Assembly: GCF_024494465.1 (NCBI RefSeq)
Contig: NZ_JAETXM010000001.1
Location: forward strand, 310,001-374,000
Direction: 5' to 3'
DNA length: 64,000 nucleotides
Origin: Bacillus sp. V3B
GTDB taxonomy: Bacteria; Bacillota; Bacilli; Bacillales; Cytobacillaceae
Part shown: piece after piece, positions 53,973 through 62,523 of the stretch
How positions within the stretch are numbered: position 1 is the stretch's first letter
Layout of the letters: every line of letters begins with the position of its first letter
The notes under the pieces: model-generated
Seen by the model: the letters and a program-made list of their open reading frames with translations, nothing else
The model's database searches: none
What the model was told of the DNA's origin: nothing
Program-made: the position numbers and the translations under genes

Positions 53973-54674
53973 TTAACCAATGATAGAGGCTTTATATGTA
54001 CACGCCTCACAGCCATTTATCAAATTATCTCCTTCGACTAATTCAATCTCGGCAAATAGTGCTTCAAACATTCCTTTTAGAAATTGGGCGTGCATTTGAC
54101 AGATACTCTCCATATGCTCTTCAGCAATTTCTTTAAATGGACAATTAAAAATTTGAAAGTGTACTTTTGTTTTGTCTTCGTTTGCTTGAAATTCTGGAGA
54201 AAGGCCTGCTAGAGTCGAAGCATTTTTAATAATATGAAGTTTTTGATCAAATGTTAACTGATCAACTGATTGCATGCTTCTTGCCATTTCTTGATCAATT
54301 AATTCAGTTCCAAATTTTTTTCCGGTTTCGTAGAGTGCCTTTTGCCCAGGTTCTCCAAGCGAAGCCATTGTTTGGATAGCGATTCTTGATAATAGTTGGT
54401 AGTCCCGGTATGGGAAATGTAATTGAATTACATCATTTGATAGACGATAAAGTCGACTTGGTCTACCACCTTTTCCAGTTTTTTTTGTTTCAGAAATAAG
54501 CATGTTTACATCTTCAAGTTTTGTTAAGTGAAGACGAGCAACGTTAGGATGGATACTAAATTGATCAGCAATTTCTTGTACTGTTACATCTTGATGTCTA
54601 CTTGTTATATATTGATAAATATAATAACGAGTGGGGTCAGATAAAACATTGGTTATTTTAAGCGTTTGTTCCAT
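53973..54674 (-). CDS. HTH transcriptional regulator with SufR-like cysteine motif
   Basis: A 233-residue regulator. Residues 1-75 form an ArsR/DeoR-type winged helix (ITNVLSDPTRYYIYQYI, QEIADQFSIHPNVARLHLTKLE, GRPSRLYRL). The C-terminal domain carries Cys178 (IFNCPF), Cys192 (SICQMH), Cys222 and Cys225 (GCEACTY), an arrangement like that of SufR-type regulators that hold an Fe-S cluster or metal. It has its own promoter and terminator. Which genes it controls cannot be read here; comG lies downstream on the other strand. The orthologue is common in Bacillus but I give no symbol. Confidence 0.75.
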   Translation of the reverse strand: MEQTLKITNVLSDPTRYYIYQYITSRHQDVTVQEIADQFSIHPNVARLHLTKLEDVNMLISETKKTGKGGRPSRLYRLSNDVIQLHFPYRDYQLLSRIAIQTMASLGEPGQKALYETGKKFGTELIDQEMARSMQSVDQLTFDQKLHIIKNASTLAGLSPEFQANEDKTKVHFQIFNCPFKEIAEEHMESICQMHAQFLKGMFEALFAEIELVEGDNLINGCEACTYKASIIG

Positions 54675-55080
54675 AGAAGTTCACCTCAGAAAGCTATACT
54701 TTATACCATTATAATACTGTTGTAATAGGTTAACACTGTATTCACTATAAGTTTATAAAATGTTCACAATTGATGAGTGTATTTTTTGATAAATCAGTAA
54801 ATAATTCGGGTGATATTATGAATAATTTGTGAAGAAGGGTTTGATTTTATGTAATATTTTTTTGTTTTTAGAAGGAAACAAAAAAAAGAAGGCGAATTTT
54901 ATTATTTATAAAGGCTTTGTTATACAATCATGTTGATGTTTGTAAATCTTACAGGATCTGCATTCAACAGGTTATTTGTTGAAGAAATAAGAAGGGAGCT
55001 TCCTACGTTTCATTTTTAATTTTTCAGGTAGTAACCGCTAACAGAGCTTTTATAAGAAAAGAAAGGCGGTGTTATTAGCA
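54675..55080. other. Intergenic region HTH regulator / comGA
   Basis: About 400 bases without a gene. It should carry the comG promoter and its ComK sites, but I found no clean AAAA-N5-TTTT pair; AT-rich tracts at 54840-54910 are the likeliest place. Minus-strand regulator promoter near 54700 (ATACTTTATACCATTATAAT region). Confidence 0.4.
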
Positions 55081-56151
55081 TTGAGCGTAATTGAAAGACT
55101 TGCCGACAGAATCATTACAGAAGCGATGAGAAGTCACGCAACAGATGTCCACATTATCCCACGGAGAGACGATACCCTCGTACAACTTCGAATTTCGAAC
55201 AGGTTAGTGCCAAAAATTATTCTCCCAAAAGAAGAATGTGATCGTTTAATTTCCCACTTTAAATTTATTGCATCAATGGATATTGGTGAAAGAAGACGTC
55301 CTCAAAGTGGCGCTTGTTCGTATATGATGGACGGACAAATGGTAGGACTTCGTTTATCCACTCTCCCAACTAGTCAAAATGAAAGTTTAGTGATTCGACT
55401 TCTCCCTCAACAAGAAAATATTCCCTTTTTTCAAATTTCTCTCTATCCTGCTATGACTCGTAAACTACTAGCCCTATTAAAACATTCACATGGACTTATT
55501 ATTCTAACAGGGCCGACTGGAAGTGGGAAAACCTCCACTTTGTATGCTCTATTAAATGAAACCTCACATATGTATAATCGCAATGTGATCACACTAGAAG
55601 ATCCAATTGAAAAAGAAAATGAACTTGTATTACAAGTGCAAGTGAATGAAAAGGCCGGTGTTACCTATACAACAGGATTAAAAGCAATCCTTCGGCACGA
55701 TCCAGATATCATAATGGTTGGAGAGATTCGTGATGCTGAAACAGCCAAAATTGCTGTAAGAGCTGCTCTCACAGGTCATTTAGTCTTAACAACCATGCAT
55801 ACAAAAGATGCCAAAGGTGCTATTTATCGGCTTATTGAGTTTGGTGTGAATTGGCAAGAGATTGAACAAACGCTTGTTGCCATTACGGCACAGAGACTTG
55901 TTGAATTAACCTGTCCTTATTGTTCAGGAGATTGTTCACCTGTATATTGTAGGTATGAAAGGGCAAAAAGAGCTAGCGTATTTGAAATGTTATCTGGAAG
56001 GGCGTTGACATTGGCTTTACAAGAGGCTAGAGGAGAGAAAAATGAATTTTCTTATCACACATTGCGAGAGGAAATCCGCAAAGGTATTGCACTAGGTTTT
56101 ATTAAAGACAGTGAATATGAGCGGTGGGTATTTACCAATGAGACGTCATAA
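55081..56151 (+). CDS. comGA: Competence ATPase ComGA
   Basis: A 356-residue traffic ATPase of the GspE/PilB type that drives assembly of the competence pseudopilus on the inner membrane face. Walker A GPTGSGKTS, Asp box ITLEDPIE, Walker B DIIMVGEIRDAETA, His box GHLVLTTMHTKDAKGAI, and the ComGA-specific zinc group CPYCSGDCSPVYC. I choose TTG 55081, 9 bases after AAAGGCGGTG; a GTG at 55069 is within the ribosome site. It starts the seven-gene comG operon. Confidence 0.94.
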   Translation: MSVIERLADRIITEAMRSHATDVHIIPRRDDTLVQLRISNRLVPKIILPKEECDRLISHFKFIASMDIGERRRPQSGACSYMMDGQMVGLRLSTLPTSQNESLVIRLLPQQENIPFFQISLYPAMTRKLLALLKHSHGLIILTGPTGSGKTSTLYALLNETSHMYNRNVITLEDPIEKENELVLQVQVNEKAGVTYTTGLKAILRHDPDIIMVGEIRDAETAKIAVRAALTGHLVLTTMHTKDAKGAIYRLIEFGVNWQEIEQTLVAITAQRLVELTCPYCSGDCSPVYCRYERAKRASVFEMLSGRALTLALQEARGEKNEFSYHTLREEIRKGIALGFIKDSEYERWVFTNETS

Positions 56152-57169
56152 ATGGTCTCTTGAAGAACAAGCTAGCTTCTTTAAAATGGCAGGAGAGCTT
56201 TTATCAAGGGGGTATCCACTTGCTGAAGCGTTGGAATCTATGATGTACCATCTTCCAAAAAATCGTAGAGTAGAGATGAAAGAATGTCTTTATGATTTGA
56301 AGGAAGGTTATCCACTTTATTTAATCCTACAAAAACTAGCGTTTGATGAATACTCGATTGGTTATGTTTTTTTTGCTGAACAGCATGGAGGATTGGCTAT
56401 AGCCTTTCTTGAAAGTAGTAAAATGATGCAAAAAAGAGCAAAAGACTTTGCTAAATTAAAAAGACTATTTTCTTATCCAATTTTTCTTATACTTACGACC
56501 ATCCTTTTATTTATTTTTGTTCAAAAGTATTTGCTACCACGTTTTTCTACGTTATTTTCTTCGATGAATATTGAAGCGAATTTTTTCACAACGGTTATTT
56601 ACTTTTTTGGTGATGTTTTTCCCTATCTTTTATTCTTCCTTTTCGTTCTTACCATCCTTTTCTTGCTGTATTACTTTCTTAAATTCAAAAAAAACCTCCC
56701 TATCGAACAGAAAATAAAGTTGATGAGAATCCCGATACTATCAGGCTTTCTTCGCTTGTTTTACACACATTATTTTTCCATTCAACTCAGTTATTTGCTT
56801 GAAGGGGGACTGTCTGTTAATGAGGCACTTACCATGTTTGAACGGAATAAAGAGCAACCTTTTTATCAACAACTTGGAAGGGAAATAAGAAAAATATTAA
56901 TAACAGGTGAAAAGTTGGAGGATATATGTAGAAAGTATCCTTTCTTTGAGCGAGATTTAGCGAGCATTGTGAAGCATGGGCAGGATAATGGAAAGTTATC
57001 TCAGGAACTAATGTTTTTTGCTACACAATGTTTACGCTTTCTCGAAGAAAAAACAGACAGTTTAATGAAAAAGATACAACCCATTATCTATATATTTATC
57101 GGTTTTTTGATTGTTTCGATGTATTTGGCTGTATTATTGCCTATGTTTCACTTATTAGATGGAATTTAA
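56138..57169 (+). CDS. comGB: Competence pseudopilus platform protein ComGB
   Basis: A 343-residue GspF/PilC-type inner-membrane platform protein: two homologous domains (LEEQASFFKMAGELLSRGYPLAEAL and IQLSYLLEGGLSVNEALTM) and three membrane segments. It overlaps comGA by 14 bases; ATG 56138 follows GGTGGG, and an earlier GTG at 56111 is less likely. It connects ComGA to the growing pseudopilus. Confidence 0.92.
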   Translation: MRRHKWSLEEQASFFKMAGELLSRGYPLAEALESMMYHLPKNRRVEMKECLYDLKEGYPLYLILQKLAFDEYSIGYVFFAEQHGGLAIAFLESSKMMQKRAKDFAKLKRLFSYPIFLILTTILLFIFVQKYLLPRFSTLFSSMNIEANFFTTVIYFFGDVFPYLLFFLFVLTILFLLYYFLKFKKNLPIEQKIKLMRIPILSGFLRLFYTHYFSIQLSYLLEGGLSVNEALTMFERNKEQPFYQQLGREIRKILITGEKLEDICRKYPFFERDLASIVKHGQDNGKLSQELMFFATQCLRFLEEKTDSLMKKIQPIIYIFIGFLIVSMYLAVLLPMFHLLDGI

Positions 57170-57198
57170 ATCAAGGTTTCGAAGGGGGTTTTATACCG

Positions 57199-57513
57199 AT
57201 GTTAAAAAATGAAAAAGGATTTACACTAATTGAGATGATGATTGTACTTCTTGTCATATCTGTTTTACTAATGATTACAGTACCCAACGTAACAAAACAT
57301 AATTCAAGCATTAATGAAAAGGGATGTGAGGCTTACGAAAAAATGGTGCAAGGGCAAGTTCAAGCATATGAAATGGAGCATCATCAAATACCAACAGTTG
57401 ATGATCTTGTAGCTGGAGACTACCTACTTAATGGTGAAACAGAATGTCCAGCAGGTAAATCGATCTTGATTTCTGCTGACGGCATTGTGACTCTCGTAGA
57501 CATAGGTGAATGA
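57199..57513 (+). CDS. comGC: Major pseudopilin ComGC
   Basis: A 104-residue type IV-like prepilin. The leader MLKNEKG is cut by ComC before FTLIEMMIVLLVISVLLMI, which starts with Phe and has Glu at +5. The short soluble domain has two cysteines (GCEAYEK and ETECPAG) that would form the known intramolecular disulfide. GAAGGGGG lies 10 bases upstream. It builds the pseudopilus shaft needed for DNA uptake. Confidence 0.93.
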   Translation: MLKNEKGFTLIEMMIVLLVISVLLMITVPNVTKHNSSINEKGCEAYEKMVQGQVQAYEMEHHQIPTVDDLVAGDYLLNGETECPAGKSILISADGIVTLVDIGE

Positions 57514-57959
57514 TGAAAAATCAATCAGGTTTTACATTAATCGAAATGTTGTTGGTTTTTAGTGTTTTTCTTGTAATCGTTTCGGTTTCCGCTATTCTTC
57601 TTCGTCCCCAATATTTGTTATTTGAAAAAGAACGTTTCTATTCGCAATTCAAAGCAGACCTTTTATATTCCCAGCAATATGCCATCTCCCAACAAAAAAG
57701 TCTCGTCGTATATATTCTTCCAAAGGAAAATCGTTATTTTGTAAAAGAGAAATTATCAAGTAAATATATCGTTGATCGTGACATTTCGGACATGGTTACA
57801 GTTGAGAATGGTACATTGGGAACATCCAGTATAAATTTTGATTTTACACCGAGTGGCGGAATGAATCGATTTGGAACCGTGTATTTTATCGTTGGTGGGC
57901 AGCGTTATAAAATTACTTTTCAAATTGGAGTGGGGAGATTTTATGTGGTTAAAGAATAA
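57510..57959 (+). CDS. comGD: Minor pseudopilin ComGD
   Basis: A 149-residue prepilin-like protein with leader MMKNQSG before FTLIEMLLVFSVFLVIVSVSA. The C-terminal domain is mostly beta and lacks cysteine. The ATG overlaps the comGC stop (ATGATGA), so translation is coupled. Name follows operon order and the cleavage site. Confidence 0.9.
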   Translation: MMKNQSGFTLIEMLLVFSVFLVIVSVSAILLRPQYLLFEKERFYSQFKADLLYSQQYAISQQKSLVVYILPKENRYFVKEKLSSKYIVDRDISDMVTVENGTLGTSSINFDFTPSGGMNRFGTVYFIVGGQRYKITFQIGVGRFYVVKE

Positions 57960-58278
57960 TGGATTTTACATGGCTGAGCTACTATTGAGTCTTTCAGGGT
58001 GGATGTTAATTGCTTGTATTCTTGTTCCGATGTTTATTCAGTTAAATAAACAGTCCATCCAACTTCAAGAGCGATCAGATGCACTTCATATTTTATATGA
58101 ATATTTACAAACGATCGTTGTTGAAAATTCAGATAGAGAGGATACCATCATCACACGAGGGAATAAGCAATATGAAATCGTTTGGCAGGAGGCAGCAGTA
58201 GACGGGAAAACGGAGGTAGTGATCAGTTATGAAGATGTATTCGGATATAAGGTTGACTATTATGAAACCGTTCAATAA
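57943..58278 (+). CDS. comGE: Minor pseudopilin ComGE
   Basis: A 111-residue prepilin-like protein: MWLKNNG leader, then FYMAELLLSLSGWMLIACIL. The Glu at +5 is kept. It overlaps comGD by 17 bases; GGAGTGGGGAG precedes the ATG at 57943. The frame is open further upstream inside comGD but without a ribosome site. Confidence 0.87.
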   Translation: MWLKNNGFYMAELLLSLSGWMLIACILVPMFIQLNKQSIQLQERSDALHILYEYLQTIVVENSDREDTIITRGNKQYEIVWQEAAVDGKTEVVISYEDVFGYKVDYYETVQ

Positions 58279-58708
58279 TAAAGGTTTTACATTTGTTGAG
58301 ATGATTTGTGCCTTTTCCATCTTTCTCATGATTGTTTCCTTTTTTCCTCTCTGTTTACGATTGCTATATCAAGAGGGTTTTGTGGAAGAACGCCTACAGA
58401 AGATGGAATGGGCAGTATTTATTGGGCAAACGAAAAAGGAAATTCGGATGAGTGATAAAGTAAGTGTCGTAGGTAACAGGCTCACTTTAGTAAAAGATGG
58501 CCAATCAATTATCTATGAAAGATATGGTTCCAATATTCGCAGAAGGGTGAACTTAAAGGGACATGAGATTACCCTGCAAAATATTAAAACAGTCACATTT
58601 GAAGAAGTGGTTAATGGGGTACGGATTTCGGTATTGGATCATTTTGATCAAAATGAAGCGTATATTATTCGAACGATTCTAGATGAGGAGAGTCTCTATG
58701 CTCCGTAA
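58262..58708 (+). CDS. comGF: Minor pseudopilin ComGF
   Basis: A 148-residue prepilin-like protein: leader MKPFNNKG, then FTFVEMICAFSIFLMIVSFF. It overlaps comGE by 17 bases; TAAGG lies 9 bases before the ATG. The C-terminal domain (VGNRLTLVKDGQSIIYERYG ... ITLQNIKTVTFE) has the strand-rich ComGF pattern. Confidence 0.87.
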   Translation: MKPFNNKGFTFVEMICAFSIFLMIVSFFPLCLRLLYQEGFVEERLQKMEWAVFIGQTKKEIRMSDKVSVVGNRLTLVKDGQSIIYERYGSNIRRRVNLKGHEITLQNIKTVTFEEVVNGVRISVLDHFDQNEAYIIRTILDEESLYAP

Positions 58709-59084
58709 CCAAAGCGGTTTCACTTATCCATTAACATTATGTCTGTTAATTATTTTTTCCACTATGATAATGATCTATATTGAACAATATATAATGGAAA
58801 GTCGAATGTTAACAGAAACGGAAATGATTTTAAAGCAAGATTATTATTTATTGAATTCCGTAAGAATAATTGAAACGACTTTAGCAACAGATGGCGAGAA
58901 AAAAGAACAAGGTTCTATTGAGTTCAATGACGGACACGCGGATTATGTCATTATAGAGCTCACAACTCAACTTTGGGAAATCAACATTAATCTTAAAACA
59001 GGTATAGATCAAATTGACATAAGTGGATTAGCTTATTATGATACAGACCTACAAAAAGTAATTAAATGGGTAGAGAAAAACTAA
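58698..59084 (+). CDS. comGG: Minor pseudopilin ComGG
   Basis: A 128-residue protein with a weakly conserved prepilin-like N terminus (MLRNQSGFTYPLTLCLLIIF) in which the Glu at +5 is replaced. GAGGAGA lies 6 bases before the ATG, and the gene overlaps comGF by 11 bases. Last of the seven comG genes; ComGG typically differs most between species, so the name rests on place and N terminus. Confidence 0.85.
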   Translation: MLRNQSGFTYPLTLCLLIIFSTMIMIYIEQYIMESRMLTETEMILKQDYYLLNSVRIIETTLATDGEKKEQGSIEFNDGHADYVIIELTTQLWEININLKTGIDQIDISGLAYYDTDLQKVIKWVEKN

Positions 59085-59186
59085 GTTTAAAATGAAAAAT
59101 TCCCGATTTAGTATGGTTTGAAAAACGAGTGATCAGGACATACTTACTCTTAGAAGAATTGTTTTTTTCTGAGAGAAGGTGTTTGG

Positions 59187-59375
59187 ATGAAGACAAATGA
59201 TTATGTAAAATATATAACGCAGACGGTTGTTCAATATATTGACCAACCGAAAGAAGAACGTAAAAAGGTTCGACAAGAAAAGAAAGATACCAAAGCTACT
59301 TTTCTGTACAGATGGTTTGGGATTATCCCGTATGTGCTGATGTTGAAAATGAGGGAGAAAAAAGGACATAAATAG
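59187..59375 (+). CDS. yqzE: YqzE family small protein
   Basis: A 62-residue, strongly basic protein (YIDQPKEERKKVRQEKKDTKA) with a short hydrophobic end (FGIIPYVLMLKM). GAGAAGGTG precedes the ATG. It follows comGG by 102 bases as in B. subtilis, where yqzE is cotranscribed with comG; the function is unknown. Confidence 0.85.
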   Translation: MKTNDYVKYITQTVVQYIDQPKEERKKVRQEKKDTKATFLYRWFGIIPYVLMLKMREKKGHK

Positions 59376-59388
59376 GGGCTATCCCATA

Positions 59389-59475
59389 AGGTGTCTGACA
59401 TCCACAAAATTGCATTTATCTAGAATCATGTTCAATCTATTGATACTAGATAGTGTATTGTGGTGTCTGACACCT
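59389..59475. repeat. Inverted-repeat element with GGTGTCTGACACC ends
   Basis: AGGTGTCTGACATCCACAA (59389-59407) faces TTGTGGTGTCTGACACCT (59458-59475) in inverted direction, with about 50 bases between. The inner copy GGTGTCTGACACC is itself a palindrome around one base. An outer pair TAGGGGCT (59374 region) and AGGCCCTA (59490 region) may extend the element. It lies between yqzE and yqhG. Confidence 0.55.
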
Positions 59476-59530
59476 TTGCTTTTGGAACAGGCCCTACTTT
59501 ATTATGGAATGAAATAACGGTTTGATCTAT

Positions 59531-60319
59531 TTAATTACGCAGATAAAATAAACCACCATTAATAATAGAAATGTTAATTTTTGGTTCATATTGATCTTTT
59601 AATGCTTCTTTCTCGACTTCATAACTTTCACTTTTTTCATCACTGTCACGATAAAAGTGCTCAAGTAAATTCAAATCTTTACTCCATCTCTTTCTAGCCT
59701 CATCTGCCCATGTATGATCTTCCTTTTCAATTTTGGTTTTTAAATAATTTTCAATTCGTAATAAGCCACTTTTAGGCATAATTAAAGGTGAAAGTGTAAA
59801 TGAATAGTCCGGTATTTTTGGAGTTAAGTCCAGTTCTAATAGTTGATCATGAAAGTGTTCAACCATTTGTCCGTTAATTAATTGTAGACCAACTGAACGA
59901 AATACATCTTTCTTTCGATCACATTGATACGATATTTTGACATTCATGCCGAGCCATGGTTTTAACGGGATATGTTGCTCTTGACTGAGAGTATCCGAAT
60001 TTTCATATAAACGAATAAAGCTTGCTAGTTTTTTAGTTGATTGAAAAATTTGATGAAGGCGAGGTGATCCAAAGTGTATGGATTCACCTGTTATATTGTC
60101 CGGGGTTCGACCTGGATCGGAAATAAGGGTAAGGCTCATTGGATTTGGTACTCCCCCAGTTTTTTCAAGATAATGCCAGTAAAAAGGACGATTCATTAAC
60201 TCTTTATCTAGGTCAATCGTTAATTGCACGTTCATATAACCTGCTTGATTTTCCATGATTTCACAGTTGTTGGATAGAAAATAACGCTCTAAAAATTTAT
60301 GAATTTCCTGTTGCTGCAT
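59531..60319 (-). CDS. yqhG: YqhG family protein
   Basis: A 262-residue protein of unknown function, conserved beside yqhH in Bacillus. Landmarks: QQQEIHKFLERYFLSNNCEI, MNRPFYWHYLEKTGG, LTLISDPGRTPDNITGESIHFGSPRLHQI in composition, and a charged helical C terminus ending in NISIINGGLFYLRN. No membrane segment or known catalytic motif. Start at 60319 with GGAGGTG 9 bases upstream; it overlaps yqhH by 23 bases and is translationally coupled to it. Confidence 0.85.
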   Translation of the reverse strand: MQQQEIHKFLERYFLSNNCEIMENQAGYMNVQLTIDLDKELMNRPFYWHYLEKTGGVPNPMSLTLISDPGRTPDNITGESIHFGSPRLHQIFQSTKKLASFIRLYENSDTLSQEQHIPLKPWLGMNVKISYQCDRKKDVFRSVGLQLINGQMVEHFHDQLLELDLTPKIPDYSFTLSPLIMPKSGLLRIENYLKTKIEKEDHTWADEARKRWSKDLNLLEHFYRDSDEKSESYEVEKEALKDQYEPKINISIINGGLFYLRN

Positions 60320-61985
60320 GTTGACTTTCACCTCCTATTTCTTCAGCAAATTGAATCATTGACGTAAGGTTGTCCATTTTAATTTTCATTTCTCCTTCAG
60401 AGGATGAATAATTAAATATATCAATTAAATGATCTTCTACATTCCCAAATTCTAATTTCATTAAAATGTCGTCAAGTTCTCCAATTACCTTTTCAAACAA
60501 GTTGATTTTTTCATATAACAACTTCAACACATGTTCCTCTACTGTCCCTTTTATCGCGAAGTTATAAATATGAACATCCTTTTCTTGGCCAAGGCGATGG
60601 ATTCTTCCAATTCTCTGCTCAAGTCTCATCGGGTTCCATGGAAGATCAAAATTTATAATATGATGACAAAACTGTAGGTTGATTCCTTGTCCACCTGCCT
60701 CAGTTGCAATTAAAACTTTGGCGTTATTTTTGAATAGTTCTCTCATCCAATCCTTTTTTCCTCTTTTAAAACCACCTCGAAATGGGACGGAGGTTATACC
60801 ATGTTGTTTGAGGAACCATTGTAAGTACATCTGGGTTGCTCGGTATTCAGTAAAAATAATCACTTTGTCATCGATTTGTTTGATTAACTCCAGTGCCTTC
60901 TCCGCTTTCGAATTGGATTGTACAGCCTCCAATTTGGATATCAATTGTTGAATCTGTTGTTGATAAGCCTGAGAAGGACTTTCTTCCTTTTGTAGCATAT
61001 TTTTTAACGTGTAATATACTGCTTCCCTACTACTACAGGCTTCTCTTTGTAAGGTTATCATTGAAAATTTCCTTTTATTGACTATGTCACCTTTACTACC
61101 GAGTGCGCATATAGATTTATAAAGTTCTTGTTCCTTTTGAGAAAATTCAATTGGGATGGTTTGAACCATTCGTTTTGTCCACTCGATCCCAGTGTCTGCA
61201 CGGCGATTTCGGATCATGACTTTGTTGACAAGTTCTTTTAAGTGCTCATCATCCTCTAATGAACGAGAATCTTTTTTATATTTGTTATAAAAGTCTGTTT
61301 CATTACCAAGATGCCCAGGTTTTAATAAGGATACGAGATTAAAAATTTCACTAATCCGATTTTGAATAGGTGTAGCAGTTAAGAGCAGGCAAAACTTCTT
61401 TTTTAAATTTTGTACGAATTCATAATTCTTCGTTTTACTATTTTTTAATTTATGTGCTTCATCAATGATGATTAAATCATAGTCCTGATTATATATGATT
61501 TCCCGATGTGGGGAACGTTTAGCGGTATCGATGGAGGAAATCACCACATCACATTGTTCCCACATATAACTTTTTCGTTGGGCAACAGCAGGAATATAGA
61601 ATTTACTATTTAATTCAGTTGCCCATTGTGTAACAAGGGAAGCGGGAACTAAGATAAGTACTTTTTTGACGAGACCACGTATCATATATTCTTTGAGAAT
61701 TAATCCTGCCTCAATTGTTTTTCCAAGACCGACTTCATCTGCTAAGATTGCTTTTCCATTCATATTTTCGACGACTTGTTTAGCGACCTCTAGTTGATGC
61801 GGAAGTGGCGTAATATGAGATAAATGGTTAGGTGCAAGCAACCCCTCAAACTCGGGAATGGCGGTGTGCTTTTCTACTTCAATAGCTAACTTATATAATT
61901 CCCAATTTCCCCAAGGTCCATCATGATTCATTCGGGAGATTAATTCATCTTGCCATGAACTATCAAACTCAATTTGCACCGTCAT
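60297..61985 (-). CDS. yqhH: SNF2-family helicase YqhH
   Basis: A 562-residue SNF2/RapA-like ATPase. Motif I LADEVGLGKTIEAGLIL, Ia LILVPASLVTQW, II IIIDEAHKLKN, III LLLTATPIQN, then the second lobe with VIIFTEYRATQMYLQWF, ATEAGGQGINLQFC and motif VI RLEQRIGRIHRLGQ. Such enzymes move proteins along duplex DNA; RapA recycles RNA polymerase, but the substrate of YqhH is not known. Start ATG 61985 has GAGGAG 8 bases upstream. Operon with yqhG. Confidence 0.9.
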   Translation of the reverse strand: MTVQIEFDSSWQDELISRMNHDGPWGNWELYKLAIEVEKHTAIPEFEGLLAPNHLSHITPLPHQLEVAKQVVENMNGKAILADEVGLGKTIEAGLILKEYMIRGLVKKVLILVPASLVTQWATELNSKFYIPAVAQRKSYMWEQCDVVISSIDTAKRSPHREIIYNQDYDLIIIDEAHKLKNSKTKNYEFVQNLKKKFCLLLTATPIQNRISEIFNLVSLLKPGHLGNETDFYNKYKKDSRSLEDDEHLKELVNKVMIRNRRADTGIEWTKRMVQTIPIEFSQKEQELYKSICALGSKGDIVNKRKFSMITLQREACSSREAVYYTLKNMLQKEESPSQAYQQQIQQLISKLEAVQSNSKAEKALELIKQIDDKVIIFTEYRATQMYLQWFLKQHGITSVPFRGGFKRGKKDWMRELFKNNAKVLIATEAGGQGINLQFCHHIINFDLPWNPMRLEQRIGRIHRLGQEKDVHIYNFAIKGTVEEHVLKLLYEKINLFEKVIGELDDILMKLEFGNVEDHLIDIFNYSSSEGEMKIKMDNLTSMIQFAEEIGGESQHAATGNS

Positions 61986-62002
61986 TTTAAACACTCCTCA
62001 AA

Positions 62003-62054
62003 ATGATATTACTGAAATTTATTCGACAATGATATTGCTGAAATTTATTCGACA
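62003..62054. repeat. Tandem 26-bp direct repeat
   Basis: Two adjoining 26-base units (62003-62028 and 62029-62054, each ATGATATT-R-CTGAAATTTATTCGACA) differ at one base. They lie just upstream of yqhH, in its promoter region, and look like a recent slippage duplication. Confidence 0.8.
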
Positions 62055-62164
62055 TGGTAGGATAAAATAGAATATAGAAAGTTTAGGAATTTTCCACTCT
62101 ACTATAAATTTTTAATATGATTAGTATGACCGAATTTTAAAATTATATGAAAGCGAATGATAAT

Positions 62165-62366
62165 AAGAGGAGAGACTACATACTGTAGCGCCGAAGGAGC
62201 AAACATGAATGTGTGAATCTCTCAGGCAAAAGAACTCTTGTTTGACGCAGCTCTGGAGAGTGCTTGCTTTTTAAAGCCGCCAAAGAGGAAAGCCTTTATA
62301 AAGGTAAACTTTCAGGTATCAGGACAGAGACCCCCTATAACTTAAGGGATGGTCTCTGTCCTTTTT
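62165..62366 (+). promoter_or_regulatory. Tandem glycine riboswitch and expression platform
   Basis: Two glycine aptamers in series: the first (62165-62243) has GGAGAGACTAC, GCGCCGAAGGAGCAA and CTCTCAGGCAAAAG; the second (62244-62330) has CTCTGGAGAG, GCCGCCAAAGAGGAAAGCC and CTTTCAGGTATCAGGACAGAG. A terminator follows: AGGACAGAGACC (62321-62332) with GGTCTCTGTCCT (62351-62362) and TTTTT. The second aptamer's last strand overlaps the terminator's left arm, so glycine binding would turn gcv expression on. Confidence 0.93.
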
Positions 62367-62523
62367 GTCGTATTTTATTAAGAAAAATAATAGTTAAAAC
62401 AAGATAAGCTGAAGTATCTTTTATGAATCTAACAAAGATATGGCAACCTGATACAATATCAAGTTAGTTTAGTATGACGTAACAAAGTATATTGCGATTT
62501 AATTAAAGGGGGATTTGAAGAAG

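Noticed and set aside
54675-55080. ComK boxes upstream of comGA
   Set aside because: Expected from biology, but I could not find a clean AAAA-N5-TTTT pair with proper spacing, so no site is annotated.
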